From assembly GCF_001580915.1 (NCBI RefSeq), contig NZ_LHZQ01000221.1:1-64000 (forward strand): a stretch of 64,000 bases of DNA, read 5' to 3'. Position 1 is the stretch's first letter. Each line of letters starts with the position of its first letter. The translations under genes and the position numbers were made by a program. The DNA is from Acetobacter tropicalis. Lineage in GTDB: Bacteria; Pseudomonadota; Alphaproteobacteria; Acetobacterales; Acetobacteraceae. Shown here in pieces: positions 47,034 through 58,325 of this stretch. The notes under the pieces were generated by a model. That model saw only the letters and a program-made list of their open reading frames with translations, was not told the origin of the DNA and made no database searches.

Positions 47034-47654
47034 ATGAGCGAGAGCATGACGGATTTCGCGCGGGCCGTGCAGGATATTCTCACGGCCGGGCAGCGTATGG
47101 ATTCCCGCGGATGGGTACCCGCCACGGCTGGTAACATCAGCCGCAGGCTTGCGGATGGCCGTATCGCCATTACTCGTTCCGGTGGCCATAAAGGGTTTTT
47201 GCAGGCGGCGGACGTTATTACCGTTGATGAAAACGGTAAGCCGCACCGCGCAGGGGATAAACCCAGCGCCGAGACGTTGCTGCATTGCCAGATCTATCAG
47301 CAGGACCCTACGGCGGGTGCTGTTCTGCATGGGCATTCCGTGGCGTCTACCGTGCTTTCCATGGTGGAAAAAAGCCCAGCCCTGCACCTGTCTGACTATG
47401 AAGTGCTGAAAGTGTTTGAAGGGCAGACCACGCACGAGACAACAGTGCCGGTGCCCCTGTTTGATAACGATCAGGATATTGCCCGTCTGGCCACGGTGGT
47501 GGCTCCGGTGTTCGGGGCCATGCCAGCGGGGTACATCATTCGTGGCCATGGTGTGTATGTGTGGGGCAAGGACATGCCAACCGCGCTGGCCCGGCTGGAA
47601 GGGTTGGAGTTCCTGCTGGCCTGCGCTCTGGAAAGAAGGAAGCTGGGCGTATGA
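47034..47654 (+). CDS. mtnB: Methylthioribulose-1-phosphate dehydratase
   Basis: Class II aldolase-fold zinc enzyme of the methionine salvage pathway, 206 residues; it dehydrates 5-methylthioribulose 1-phosphate to the diketo acid intermediate. WVPATAGNISRRL near residue 28, ITRSGGHKGF near 46, VLHGHSVASTV with two zinc His near 102, and IIRGHGVYVWG with the third His match MtnB. It overlaps mtnD by ATGA. The earlier steps, MtnA and a kinase or phosphorylase, are missing from the window. Confidence 0.95.
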   Translation: MSESMTDFARAVQDILTAGQRMDSRGWVPATAGNISRRLADGRIAITRSGGHKGFLQAADVITVDENGKPHRAGDKPSAETLLHCQIYQQDPTAGAVLHGHSVASTVLSMVEKSPALHLSDYEVLKVFEGQTTHETTVPVPLFDNDQDIARLATVVAPVFGAMPAGYIIRGHGVYVWGKDMPTALARLEGLEFLLACALERRKLGV

Positions 47655-48196
47655 GCACACTGACCATCTTTCAGGATACGGTGCCTGAAAAGCCTGTTCT
47701 CCTGACGCATGATCCGGTTGAGATTGCCGCCGAACTCAAGCCGCTTGGCGTGCGCTTTGAACGGTGGGAAGGGCCAGCCATTCCCCCGCGTGATGCGGAT
47801 GAGGAGGCGGTGCTGGCAACCTACCGTCCGTTTCTGGATAAACTGATGGGGGAAACTGGCGCGGGATCAGCGGATGTTCTGCGCGTGGATGAAAACACCC
47901 CTAATCGGGAAGCGCTGCGCGGCAAGTTTCTGTCCGAACATATTCATAGCGAAGATGAAGTCCGGTTTTTTGTGCATGGTGGCGGTCACTTTATCCTGCA
48001 TGTGGGAGACCGCATTTATGATGTGGAATGCACCCAGACAGACCTGATTTCCGTGCCGGAAGGCACAAAGCACTGGTTTGACGGCGGGCCCGAGCCCGAT
48101 TTTGTCACGCTGCGTATCTTTACCCATAAGGAAGGCTGGGTTGCCGATTATACCGGCACGGATCTGGCCCACCGTTTTCTGGCGTATCCTCTATGA
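47651..48196 (+). CDS. mtnD: Acireductone dioxygenase
   Basis: Cupin-fold metal enzyme, 181 residues. With Fe it turns acireductone into the methionine precursor 2-oxo-4-methylthiobutyrate and formate; with Ni it makes CO and methylthiopropionate. The ligands are visible in EHIHSEDEVRFFVHG (two His and Glu) and the later GTKHWFDGG (His). The ATG at 47651 overlaps the mtnB stop by four bases and its own stop overlaps mtnC in the same way. Confidence 0.96.
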   Translation: MSTLTIFQDTVPEKPVLLTHDPVEIAAELKPLGVRFERWEGPAIPPRDADEEAVLATYRPFLDKLMGETGAGSADVLRVDENTPNREALRGKFLSEHIHSEDEVRFFVHGGGHFILHVGDRIYDVECTQTDLISVPEGTKHWFDGGPEPDFVTLRIFTHKEGWVADYTGTDLAHRFLAYPL

Positions 48197-48903
48197 GTGT
48201 TTCTGCTGCTCCCCGTGTTGTGCTGCTGGATATTGAAGGCACAACAGCCCCGGTTTCCTTTGTGCATACGGTGCTGTTTCCCTATGCCCGCACGCATCTG
48301 CCACGCCTGATTGCCGAGCGGAAAAATGACCCTGTGGTCAAGGACGCTCTGGCGGAAACCGAACGGCTGGCCCCCGGCGTGCCGCCGCTTGAGCAGCTTG
48401 AGCGCTGGATGGATGAAGACGCAAAGGTAGCTCCCCTCAAGGCCTTGCAGGGCATGGCATGGGCGGAAGGGTATAAGCGTGGAGAACTGGTGGCCCGTTT
48501 GTATCCGGACGTGGTGCCCGCGCTGGAAGCATGGTCTCGCGCCGGGGTTGAACTGGCTGTGTATTCCTCAGGTTCCGAACCCGCGCAGAAGCTGATTTAC
48601 GGCCATACCGAGCAGGGAGATGTGACGCCCCTGTTCAGCCGTTTTTTTGATCTGCGCGTAGGCGGTAAGAAAGAAGCTGAAAGCTACAGGGCTATTCTGC
48701 GGGAAACCGGCTGGCAGGATGAGGACGTTCTGTTCCTCTCCGATGTTACGGCGGAACTTGAGGCCGCGGCGGAAGCCGGGTTGCGCGTGTGTCAGATTGT
48801 GCGGCCTGAAGATGGCACTATCGCCGGGAAAAAGTTTCCAACAGCGGCAACCTTGCCAGAAGCGGCAGCGCTGTTCGGCCTGCCGGGTGCGGAGCGCGCG
48901 TAA
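48193..48903 (+). CDS. mtnC: Enolase-phosphatase E1
   Basis: HAD-superfamily enzyme of 236 residues that enolises and dephosphorylates the diketo intermediate to acireductone, the substrate of MtnD. Motif I is VVLLDIEGTTAPVSFVHTVLFPYA, with the enolase-phosphatase-specific EGTT; VYSSGS is motif II, and GGKKEAESYRAI and LFLSDVTAELEAA are motifs III and IV. The start overlaps the mtnD stop (ATGA). ribF begins three bases after its stop. Confidence 0.96.
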   Translation: MSVSAAPRVVLLDIEGTTAPVSFVHTVLFPYARTHLPRLIAERKNDPVVKDALAETERLAPGVPPLEQLERWMDEDAKVAPLKALQGMAWAEGYKRGELVARLYPDVVPALEAWSRAGVELAVYSSGSEPAQKLIYGHTEQGDVTPLFSRFFDLRVGGKKEAESYRAILRETGWQDEDVLFLSDVTAELEAAAEAGLRVCQIVRPEDGTIAGKKFPTAATLPEAAALFGLPGAERA

Positions 48904-48905
48904 CC

Positions 48906-49850
48906 ATGCGGGCGCGGCTGCACCAGAACTGGCAGGATATTCCCGTAGAGGCGCGGGGCTGCGCTGCGGCCCTTGGCAATTTTGACGGGGTGCATCTGGG
49001 CCATGCTCATCTGGTGCATACCCTGCATACCACGCGGCCAGACCTGCCGCTGGCGGTCGTCACGTTTGACCCGCATCCGCGAGAACTGTTTCGCCCACAG
49101 GACCCACCTTTCCGCCTGACCCTGTCGGATGAGCGGTTTGCCGCACTTGCAGCGCTGGGTGTGAAACATGTGTTTCAGATCCGGTTTGATGAAGCCTTTT
49201 CTCTCATGCCCGCCGAACGGTTTGTGGAAGACGTGCTGTATGAGTCCCTGGGGCTGCGGCATGTTGCCTGTGGGCCGGATTTTGCGTTCGGGCATCGGCG
49301 TGGTGGCAGTGTGCCATTTCTGGCTGAGCGCACGGCTGAACTGGGGGTAGGGTTTACGGCAGTGCCTGCTCTGGCGGATAGTGGTGGGCCTTATTCGTCC
49401 TCCCGTATCCGCCGCCTGTTGCAGGATGGCTACCCTGAACGGGCTGCGGAAGAACTGGGGCGGCCATGGTTTATTCGGGGTGAGGTGCAGCATGGGGATA
49501 AGCGGGGCCGCCTGCTGGGGTTCCCCACCGCTAATATCCCGCTTGGTCGGCATCTGGAGCCTGCCCGTGGGGTATATGCGGTAACGGTGCGCCTGCCAGA
49601 TGGCAACACGCGGCCCGGCGTGGCCAATATTGGCCGCCGTCCCACCATTGATGACGGGCAGGAAAGCCGGGTTGAAGTCAATCTGTTCGATTATGAGGGG
49701 GATCTGTACGGCCAGACCCTTTCCGTTGCGGTGCACCGCATGCTGCGGGCGGAAAAACGCTTTAACGGACTGGATGAACTGAAGGCCCAGATCGCGCAGG
49801 ATGCTCAGGCCGCCCGCACCGTGCTGGACGCGGAACTGGCAGGGTCATGA
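48906..49850 (+). CDS. ribF: Bifunctional riboflavin kinase/FMN adenylyltransferase
   Basis: Makes FMN and FAD from riboflavin, 314 residues. The N-terminal adenylyltransferase has GNFDGVHLGHAHL near residue 26 and VTFDPHPRELF; the C-terminal kinase has GRLLGFPTANI near 200 and GVANIGRRPT. SSSRIRRLLQDG links the two. It is downstream of the mtn genes with a two-base gap, so it is probably co-transcribed. Its stop overlaps the ATG of a 58-residue membrane microprotein. Confidence 0.97.
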   Translation: MRARLHQNWQDIPVEARGCAAALGNFDGVHLGHAHLVHTLHTTRPDLPLAVVTFDPHPRELFRPQDPPFRLTLSDERFAALAALGVKHVFQIRFDEAFSLMPAERFVEDVLYESLGLRHVACGPDFAFGHRRGGSVPFLAERTAELGVGFTAVPALADSGGPYSSSRIRRLLQDGYPERAAEELGRPWFIRGEVQHGDKRGRLLGFPTANIPLGRHLEPARGVYAVTVRLPDGNTRPGVANIGRRPTIDDGQESRVEVNLFDYEGDLYGQTLSVAVHRMLRAEKRFNGLDELKAQIAQDAQAARTVLDAELAGS

Positions 49851-50023
49851 CGGCTGTTTTCCCTCATCTTGTTTCATGCCTTGTTGGCATACCGTTACTG
49901 GCGAGTGCCCGGCATTTTTGGGTTCCGCCGCATAACGTTGTGATGTCTGCCGTCATTATCTACAGTGTCTATGTGGGGGTAAATTATGGCGTCAGGAAAC
50001 TGATTTTCTCTCATAAAACGTAA
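49847..50023 (+). CDS. 58-residue membrane microprotein coupled to ribF
   Basis: A short frame, ATG at 49847 to TAA at 50021-50023. The ATG overlaps the ribF stop by four bases (ATGA), the same coupling seen at the upstream mtn junctions. The protein begins MTAVFPHLVSCLVGIPLLAS, a hydrophobic segment, then a short polar loop with RHFWVPPHN, a second hydrophobic segment MSAVIIYSVYVGVNYGV, and a basic end RKLIFSHKT. This is a two-helix membrane hairpin plan. I recognise no family. It could be a small inner-membrane protein or simply an open stretch, but the overlap and residue make-up favour translation. Confidence 0.55.
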   Translation: MTAVFPHLVSCLVGIPLLASARHFWVPPHNVVMSAVIIYSVYVGVNYGVRKLIFSHKT

Positions 50024-50229
50024 GCAGGTCCTCTGGCGTGCAGTGCAGTATCCGTTGCAGCGCGCCGGTTTTTCGCCTGATTTTGGAAAAGGGGAGCAAC
50101 CCGTTATGTTGTGTTGCTTCTTGACCCTTTTCCTTTGCGCTTTGATAACACGTCTTTCGCACTGGTGCGCCATCCGGCCGCCTGTTGCGTGTTGAGCTGA
50201 ACCCGAACCAGAGTGACACCTGCCGTTCC

Positions 50230-53156
<2,927 letters not shown>

Positions 53157-53160
<4 letters not shown>

Positions 53161-53657
53161 GCAAACCCTTCATGCTTCGTCCCTTTGGTTTGGGGCTGCT
53201 GGTGCTGATGCTAGCGCTTTCGGCTGATCAGGTGAGCAAATACTGGATTCTGTATGGGCTGGACCTGCCCAACAAGGGATCCATTGCCCTGCTGCCGTTT
53301 CTGAACTTCACCATGGTCTGGAACCATGCCGTCACCTTTGGCATGTTTGGTGGCGTTGGCAATGCGGGCCGGGTGGTGTTTTCCGTGGTGGCGCTGGCGG
53401 TAGCCTGCTGCCTGCTGGTATGGATGGCGCGTACCCCCAGCAAGCTGACAGCCGCCTGCGTAGGGGCTATCACGGGCGGGGCCATAGGGAATGTGATAGA
53501 CCGCGTGCGCTATGGTGCCGTGGTTGATTTTATTCATGCCCACGCTTTTGGGTGGTCATGGTATGTATTCAACGTTGCTGATTCCGCTATAGTGTGTGCG
53601 GTCTGCGTTCTGCTGGTGCAGAATGTCCTTATGGGCAGGCAGCAGCAGACGACATGA
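53157..53657 (+). CDS. lspA: Lipoprotein signal peptidase II
   Basis: Inner-membrane aspartic protease that cuts signal peptides from lipidated prolipoproteins, 166 residues with four membrane segments. The catalytic Asp residues are in GNVIDRVRYGAVVDFIH and FNVADSAI. AGGAGG precedes a GTG at 53157, which overlaps the ileS TGA (GTGA); this decides the start. Several lipoproteins in the window (16.2, 19.4, 39.1, 46.1, 53.7 and 62.5 kb) would be its substrates. The ileS-lspA pairing is common in bacteria. Confidence 0.96.
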
Positions 53658-53711
53658 ACAAAAGCAACCTGCCACTCTGGCAGGCTGGGCAGGAAGGATA
53701 AAAGGCAGAAG

Positions 53712-54242
53712 ATGGCGCGCCGTGTCTCGACACTGATTTCTCCGCTGCTTCTTCTCGGCGGGTGTGCAATGCTGACCGGGTGTTCCGGTTCAGAAGCCGC
53801 ACGTGCGTTCGGGCTCGAACGCAGTATGCCAGATGAATATACCGTCACCACGCGCGCGCCGCTTTCCATGCCGCCGATGGATGAACTGGCCAAGCCCGTC
53901 AGCGGTGCGGACCGCCCGCAGGACGAAAGTGAACGCCTGCAGGCGCTGGAAACTCTCTCCCCCGATGTGGCGCTGCATGGGGAAGGCGGCTCAACCAGTG
54001 AGGGCCAGAGCATGCTGGTCAGCTCCGCCACGGAAGCGTCTGATGCACCGGATGAAGGTGAGCTTGGGCAGGCCGGGTCAGGCTTTGTGCAGCAGCTCAT
54101 GTTCTGGAAAGGTGGCAAGGCAGGATCGGTTGTGGATGCGGATGAAGAAAACCGCCGCCTGAAAACCAATGCGGCCTTGGGCAACAAGCCCACAAAGGGG
54201 GTAACCCCCACACAGCATCCTCCCAAAAAAGGGCTGTTCTGA
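53712..54242 (+). CDS. DUF3035 lipoprotein (BamF-like)
   Basis: A 176-residue lipoprotein with a signal ending in MLTGC. The DUF3035 motif DEYTVTTRAPLSMPP is near residue 40. In Caulobacter a member of this family is the BamF subunit of the outer-membrane protein assembly complex, so the same role is likely here. The middle is acidic and low complexity, and a conserved-looking end has KGGKAGSVVDADEENRRL. AAGG lies upstream of the ATG. It follows lspA by 54 bases and precedes mutL by 16, the order seen in related genera. Confidence 0.8.
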   Translation: MARRVSTLISPLLLLGGCAMLTGCSGSEAARAFGLERSMPDEYTVTTRAPLSMPPMDELAKPVSGADRPQDESERLQALETLSPDVALHGEGGSTSEGQSMLVSSATEASDAPDEGELGQAGSGFVQQLMFWKGGKAGSVVDADEENRRLKTNAALGNKPTKGVTPTQHPPKKGLF

Positions 54243-54258
54243 TATAAGGGGTCTGATC

Positions 54259-56274
54259 ATGTCAGACCCTTTTTTTTCTGCCCCTTCGCCTGAACCGGAT
54301 AGCACGCTGCCGCTGCGTCCTACGTTGCGCCGTCTGCCGGAAGTGCTGGTCAACCGCATTGCTGCAGGTGAGGTGATAGAACGCCCCGCCGCCGCACTGA
54401 AGGAACTGGTTGAAAACGCCATAGATGCCGGAGCCCGCAGGCTGGACGTAAGTCTGGAACGGGGCGGCATAGACCGCATTATCGTCACGGACGATGGGTG
54501 CGGCATGACGCCGGATGACCTGCTTCTGGCGGTGGAACGGCATTGCACCTCCAAACTTCAGGACGAATCGCTGGTGCATATCCGCACGCTGGGGTTCCGG
54601 GGAGAGGCGCTGCCCTCTATCGGCGCGGCGGCGCGGCTGACGATTACCTCCCGCACACCGGGGGAGACCGGCGCGTGGCGTATTCATGTTGAAGGCGGCA
54701 AGATCACGCCTCCAGAACCCAGCGCGGGTGCGCAAGGCACCAGTGTAGTGGTGGAAGATCTGTTTTTTGCCACCCCGGCCCGCCGCAAGTTTCTGAAAAG
54801 CCCCCGTGTGGAGGGCAACCACGCCGAGAGTGTGGTGCGTCGCTTGGCGCTGGCCGTGCCGGAAACAGCTTTCTGCTTCACCATGGATGACCGTGTACTG
54901 TTTGATCTGCCTGCTCAGGATATGGCGGGGCGTGCGGCGGCTCTGCTGGGAGCGAACGAGGCCGATGGATTTCTGAGCATTCACGGCGAGCGGGATGGCA
55001 TGGTGCTGTCCGGCTTTGCATGTGGGCCGTCCGTGCATCGCGCCACAGCAGCGGGGCAGTTCATGCTGGTGAATGGCCGCCCGGTGGTGGACCCTGTGCT
55101 GCGGACGGCGGTGCGCGTGGCTTACCGGCGCGTGATCGAACCCGGTCGCCACCCCGTGGTGGCGCTGATGCTCACCATTCCGCCTGACCGGGTGGATGTG
55201 AACGTGCATCCGGCCAAGACAGAACTCCGTTTTGCAGATGAGGCATCCGTCCGCTCCCTCGTGATCGGCACGCTGACCCGTGCGCTGGAAGGGGGCGCGG
55301 GCAATGCTGGCGTAAGGCCCTCTTTCTCAGCCTTGAAGCCGGGACGTATCTGGTACCCGCCTGAAAAAAATGCGCCGCCTGTTGTGCCTGCTCCTGCGCC
55401 GGGACGCACAATTCTGCCCTTACGGTCCGGCTCAGGATTTGCGGAACCGCGTCTCGGTTTGGGGGATGCTCCAACCGCCCGCATGGTGTCGCCTTTCCAG
55501 CAAGGCGATGCTCAGACGGGGTGGGATGCCGGAACTGTGCCGTCAGGCTTTGCCCCAGCATCTCCCTCCGCAGAGGGGGCTTTCCCCGATAACGGGAGCG
55601 CACCAGTACCCGCTACTGGTGCGGGACACGTGCCCGACTCCATGCCTCATGACACGGCATATCAGCCTCTGGCGGAGCATCCGCTGGGCGCTGCGGTGGC
55701 GCAGGTGCTGGATACATATGTGATTGCCGTGGCGGCTGATGGCAGTCTGGTTCTGGTGGACCAGCACGCCGCGCATGAACGGCTGACCCATGAGCGCCTG
55801 CGCGAGCAGTTTCTGGGGGGCACGGTAACAGCCCAGCGTCTGCTGGTGCCTGACGTGGTGGAACTGCCCCGCCTGCAGGTGGAGTTGCTGGTCGCCAGAC
55901 AGGCCATGCTCTCCAGACTGGGGATCGAGATTGAAGCCTTTGGCGGAGACGCCGTGCTGGTTCGGGCGTTGCCTGCCATGCTGAATACCAGTGACGCCGT
56001 CGGTCTGCTGCGTGATCTGGCGGATGAGTTGGAAGCGGACGAGAGCGGCAACCCGGACGAAATGCCATCACTGGATGGCAAACTGGATGCCGTGATTGCG
56101 CGCATGGCCTGCCACGGCAGTATCCGGGCCGGGCGGCGGCTGACTCGGGAGGAGATGGATGCCCTGCTGCGCCAGATGGAAGCCACGCCGCGCGCGGGTA
56201 CATGCTCTCATGGACGGCCAACCTGGTTGAAACTGAGCAAAAAAGATCTGGAAAAACTGTTCGGCAGGCGTTGA
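54259..56274 (+). CDS. mutL: DNA mismatch repair protein MutL, endonuclease type
   Basis: A 671-residue GHKL ATPase. ELVENAIDAGA near residue 50, VTDDGCGM, and LGFRGEALPSIGA are the ATP-site motifs. A long Pro/Gly-rich linker spans about 345-470. The C-terminal domain has DQHAAHERLTHE near residue 500, an exact DQHA(X)2E(X)4E endonuclease motif, with ACHGSIRAGRRL and CSHGRPTWL completing the site. So this MutL nicks DNA itself, as expected where MutH is absent. It follows the BamF-like gene closely. Confidence 0.97.
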   Translation: MSDPFFSAPSPEPDSTLPLRPTLRRLPEVLVNRIAAGEVIERPAAALKELVENAIDAGARRLDVSLERGGIDRIIVTDDGCGMTPDDLLLAVERHCTSKLQDESLVHIRTLGFRGEALPSIGAAARLTITSRTPGETGAWRIHVEGGKITPPEPSAGAQGTSVVVEDLFFATPARRKFLKSPRVEGNHAESVVRRLALAVPETAFCFTMDDRVLFDLPAQDMAGRAAALLGANEADGFLSIHGERDGMVLSGFACGPSVHRATAAGQFMLVNGRPVVDPVLRTAVRVAYRRVIEPGRHPVVALMLTIPPDRVDVNVHPAKTELRFADEASVRSLVIGTLTRALEGGAGNAGVRPSFSALKPGRIWYPPEKNAPPVVPAPAPGRTILPLRSGSGFAEPRLGLGDAPTARMVSPFQQGDAQTGWDAGTVPSGFAPASPSAEGAFPDNGSAPVPATGAGHVPDSMPHDTAYQPLAEHPLGAAVAQVLDTYVIAVAADGSLVLVDQHAAHERLTHERLREQFLGGTVTAQRLLVPDVVELPRLQVELLVARQAMLSRLGIEIEAFGGDAVLVRALPAMLNTSDAVGLLRDLADELEADESGNPDEMPSLDGKLDAVIARMACHGSIRAGRRLTREEMDALLRQMEATPRAGTCSHGRPTWLKLSKKDLEKLFGRR

Positions 56275-56400
56275 AGACTGCGTGAGGACCGGCTGAAACA
56301 GCCGGTGCTCGGCGGAACGTGAACAGGGCTTGTCTGGTCTGGGCAGGTAAAAAGGCGCAGGTTGCGGATGATGTGATGCAACCCGGATGGTAAGAACACC

Positions 56401-57918
56401 GTGCACTCCACCCTGCTTTCCCTGATCACCTATCTTCCTCTGGCCGGGGCGTTACTGGCTTTTCTGTCTGGCGGCAGCGGCCCGGAAAAGGATCGCATCA
56501 CCCGCTGGCTGGGGTTATGGACCAGCCTTGGTGTGCTGGGCCTGAGCGTGGTGATGTGGCTTGGCTTTGATCCCGCCCAGCCCGGTTTGCAGTATGAAGC
56601 GCGGTTAGGCTGGCTTTCAGAGTATGGCATTTCCTACCATACGGGGGTGGATGGCATTTCACTGGCCTTCATTCTGCTCACGGCCTTCCTGACCCCCTTG
56701 GCTATGGCGGCCGGGTGGCGCACGGTGCAGACGCAGGCGCGGGATTTTGTGGTGGCCATGCTGATGCTGGAAACCGCCCTGTTTGGCGTGTTTTCCGCGC
56801 AGGATCTGGTGCTGTTCTATGTGTTTTATGAGGCCACGCTGATCCCTGCCAGCCTGATGATTGGCGTGTGGGGCGGGCCAAAGCGGGTGTGGGCCTCGCT
56901 TCAGTTTTTCCTGTTCACCTTTGGCGGATCACTGTTCATGCTGATCGCGCTGATTGTGATGTGGCTGCACGCGGGCACCACGGATATCCCTGCGCTGATG
57001 CAGGCCGGGTTCTCCTGGCAGTTGCAGATATGGCTGTTGTTGGCTTTTGTGTTGGCTTTTGGTGTCAAACTGCCGCTGTTCCCGCTGCATGCGTGGCTGC
57101 CTGACGCGTATTCCGAGGCTCCTGCTCCAGCATCTGCCATGTTGTCCGGCGTGCTGTCCAAAACAGGTGCCTATGGTCTGTTGCGGTTTGGGGTGCTGAT
57201 GTTCCCGGATGCCGCCCACGCCTTTGCGCCTTACGTGCTGGCGCTGGGTGTTGTGGCTATTATCTACGCCGCATTCATCGCCTTTGCGCAGACAGACATG
57301 AAACGCGTGATTGCGTATTCCTCTTTCTCGCATATGGGCATGATCGCGGTAGGGTTGTTTACCCTCACGGCTGAGGGTGTTGATGGCGCAATCTTTCAGA
57401 TGCTCTCCCACGGGGTGGTGATTGCGGCGCTGTTCTTCTGTGTCTCTGCCGTGGCGTGGCGGTCTGAAACGCGTCAGATTGACGCGCTGGGCGGCGTTGC
57501 CCGCCAGATGCCCGTTCTGGCCCTGCTGACCATGCTGTTCACCATGGCCAATGTCGGCCTGCCCGGTACTGGCTCCTTTGTAGGGGAACTGCTGGTGCTG
57601 ATGGGGGCCATTCATGTGTCTTTCTGGGTCGCTCTGCTGGCTGGTAGCACCATGATCATGGGGGCTGTTTACATGCTCAGCCTGTATCGTCGGGTGCTGT
57701 TTGGCAGCGTCAAAGGCACTGTTGGGCTGCTGCGGGATCTGACCCCGGCAGAAATTGCTGTGCTGGCTCCGCTGGCTATTGTCACTCTCTGGATGGGTAT
57801 TCACCCGGGCAGCTTCACCCGCCTCTTTGATCCCGTGGTCATGCAGAGCATGGCGACCGGTGCGCAAAATGTGGCGGCTGCATCAGCCCATGCGGCTACC
57901 CAACTTGCAGCTCGGTAA
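56401..57918 (+). CDS. nuoM: NADH-quinone oxidoreductase subunit M (proton-pumping), isolated
   Basis: Complete antiporter-like membrane subunit of complex I, 505 residues with about 14 membrane segments. Conserved Glu in VLFYVFYEATLIP (near residue 142), Lys in GVKLPLFPLHAWLPDAY (near 222), Lys in MLSGVLSKTGAYG (near 250) and TDMKRVIAYSSFSHMG suggest an intact proton channel. The start is GTG at 56401, without a strong ribosome site. It lies 126 bases after mutL and no other nuo gene is in the window. It may belong to a dispersed nuo set, be a paralogue of an operon copy, or work with a different partner. Confidence 0.92.
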   Translation: MHSTLLSLITYLPLAGALLAFLSGGSGPEKDRITRWLGLWTSLGVLGLSVVMWLGFDPAQPGLQYEARLGWLSEYGISYHTGVDGISLAFILLTAFLTPLAMAAGWRTVQTQARDFVVAMLMLETALFGVFSAQDLVLFYVFYEATLIPASLMIGVWGGPKRVWASLQFFLFTFGGSLFMLIALIVMWLHAGTTDIPALMQAGFSWQLQIWLLLAFVLAFGVKLPLFPLHAWLPDAYSEAPAPASAMLSGVLSKTGAYGLLRFGVLMFPDAAHAFAPYVLALGVVAIIYAAFIAFAQTDMKRVIAYSSFSHMGMIAVGLFTLTAEGVDGAIFQMLSHGVVIAALFFCVSAVAWRSETRQIDALGGVARQMPVLALLTMLFTMANVGLPGTGSFVGELLVLMGAIHVSFWVALLAGSTMIMGAVYMLSLYRRVLFGSVKGTVGLLRDLTPAEIAVLAPLAIVTLWMGIHPGSFTRLFDPVVMQSMATGAQNVAAASAHAATQLAAR

Positions 57919-58325
57919 CGGTGTTAAGCAAGGGTGCTTTCTGCACCCGCTTGCGGGTTAGAGGCTTGTCTGCCGTGGTGGTTGGACTGGATATCCGTAA
58001 GGATGCAAGAAGGACCTGAACAGCCAAGTCGGAAGACATAAGTGGGGCTTCCGTCCCATCTTTCTGCCTCTGCTCAAAAAATCCTGAATATTTTGCAGTT
58101 TGATAGCTCAACCAGTCTCTTGCTGCTTTATCCACGCAGGTCTGGGGAGCATTGAGGGTGTGCGGAGAAACTGTCTTTATTTAAAAATCCTATTTTATCA
58201 TTCTTCCGAAGCCGAAGCCGAAGCCGAAGCCGAAGCCGAAGCCGAAGCCGAAGCTGGAAGAAAGGGCTGCGGAGGGAAGAGGGAGGGGCTCCGCTCCTGC
58301 TGTATGACCTATAGGAGCGGGATCG
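57919..58325. other. Intergenic region with hexamer repeat, no clear gene
   Basis: Lies between converging nuoM and the exporter gene. A 79-codon minus-strand frame (57896-58135) overlaps the end of nuoM and has no recognised similarity. The only feature that stands out is the (CCGAAG)8 tract at 58206-58253. I see no standard hairpin terminator for either gene. Confidence 0.5.
58206..58253. repeat. Hexanucleotide microsatellite (CCGAAG)8
   Basis: Eight perfect head-to-tail copies, 48 bases, 73 bases beyond the stop of the exporter gene. On the minus strand the unit reads CTTCGG, so the 3' part of that transcript would carry eight CUUCGG units, the sequence of the very stable UUCG tetraloop with its closing pair. 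Length is a multiple of three and reads Glu-Ala in one plus frame, but no convincing gene contains it. Copy number is likely to vary by slippage. Confidence 0.95.

Noticed and set aside
50024-50229. T-box or other tRNA-sensing leader of ileS
   Set aside because: No T-box motif, stem I pattern or terminator was seen, and T-boxes are not expected in this group of bacteria.
57896-58135. A 79-codon minus-strand frame after nuoM, considered as a transposase remnant
   Set aside because: The match to transposase N-termini was only a vague impression (SDLAVQVLLASL); it overlaps nuoM, and no inverted repeats or target duplication were found.
58206-58253. CRISPR array
   Set aside because: The repeat is a 6-base microsatellite without spacers. 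The array at 1-40 is likewise a simple tandem repeat. No cas gene is present.
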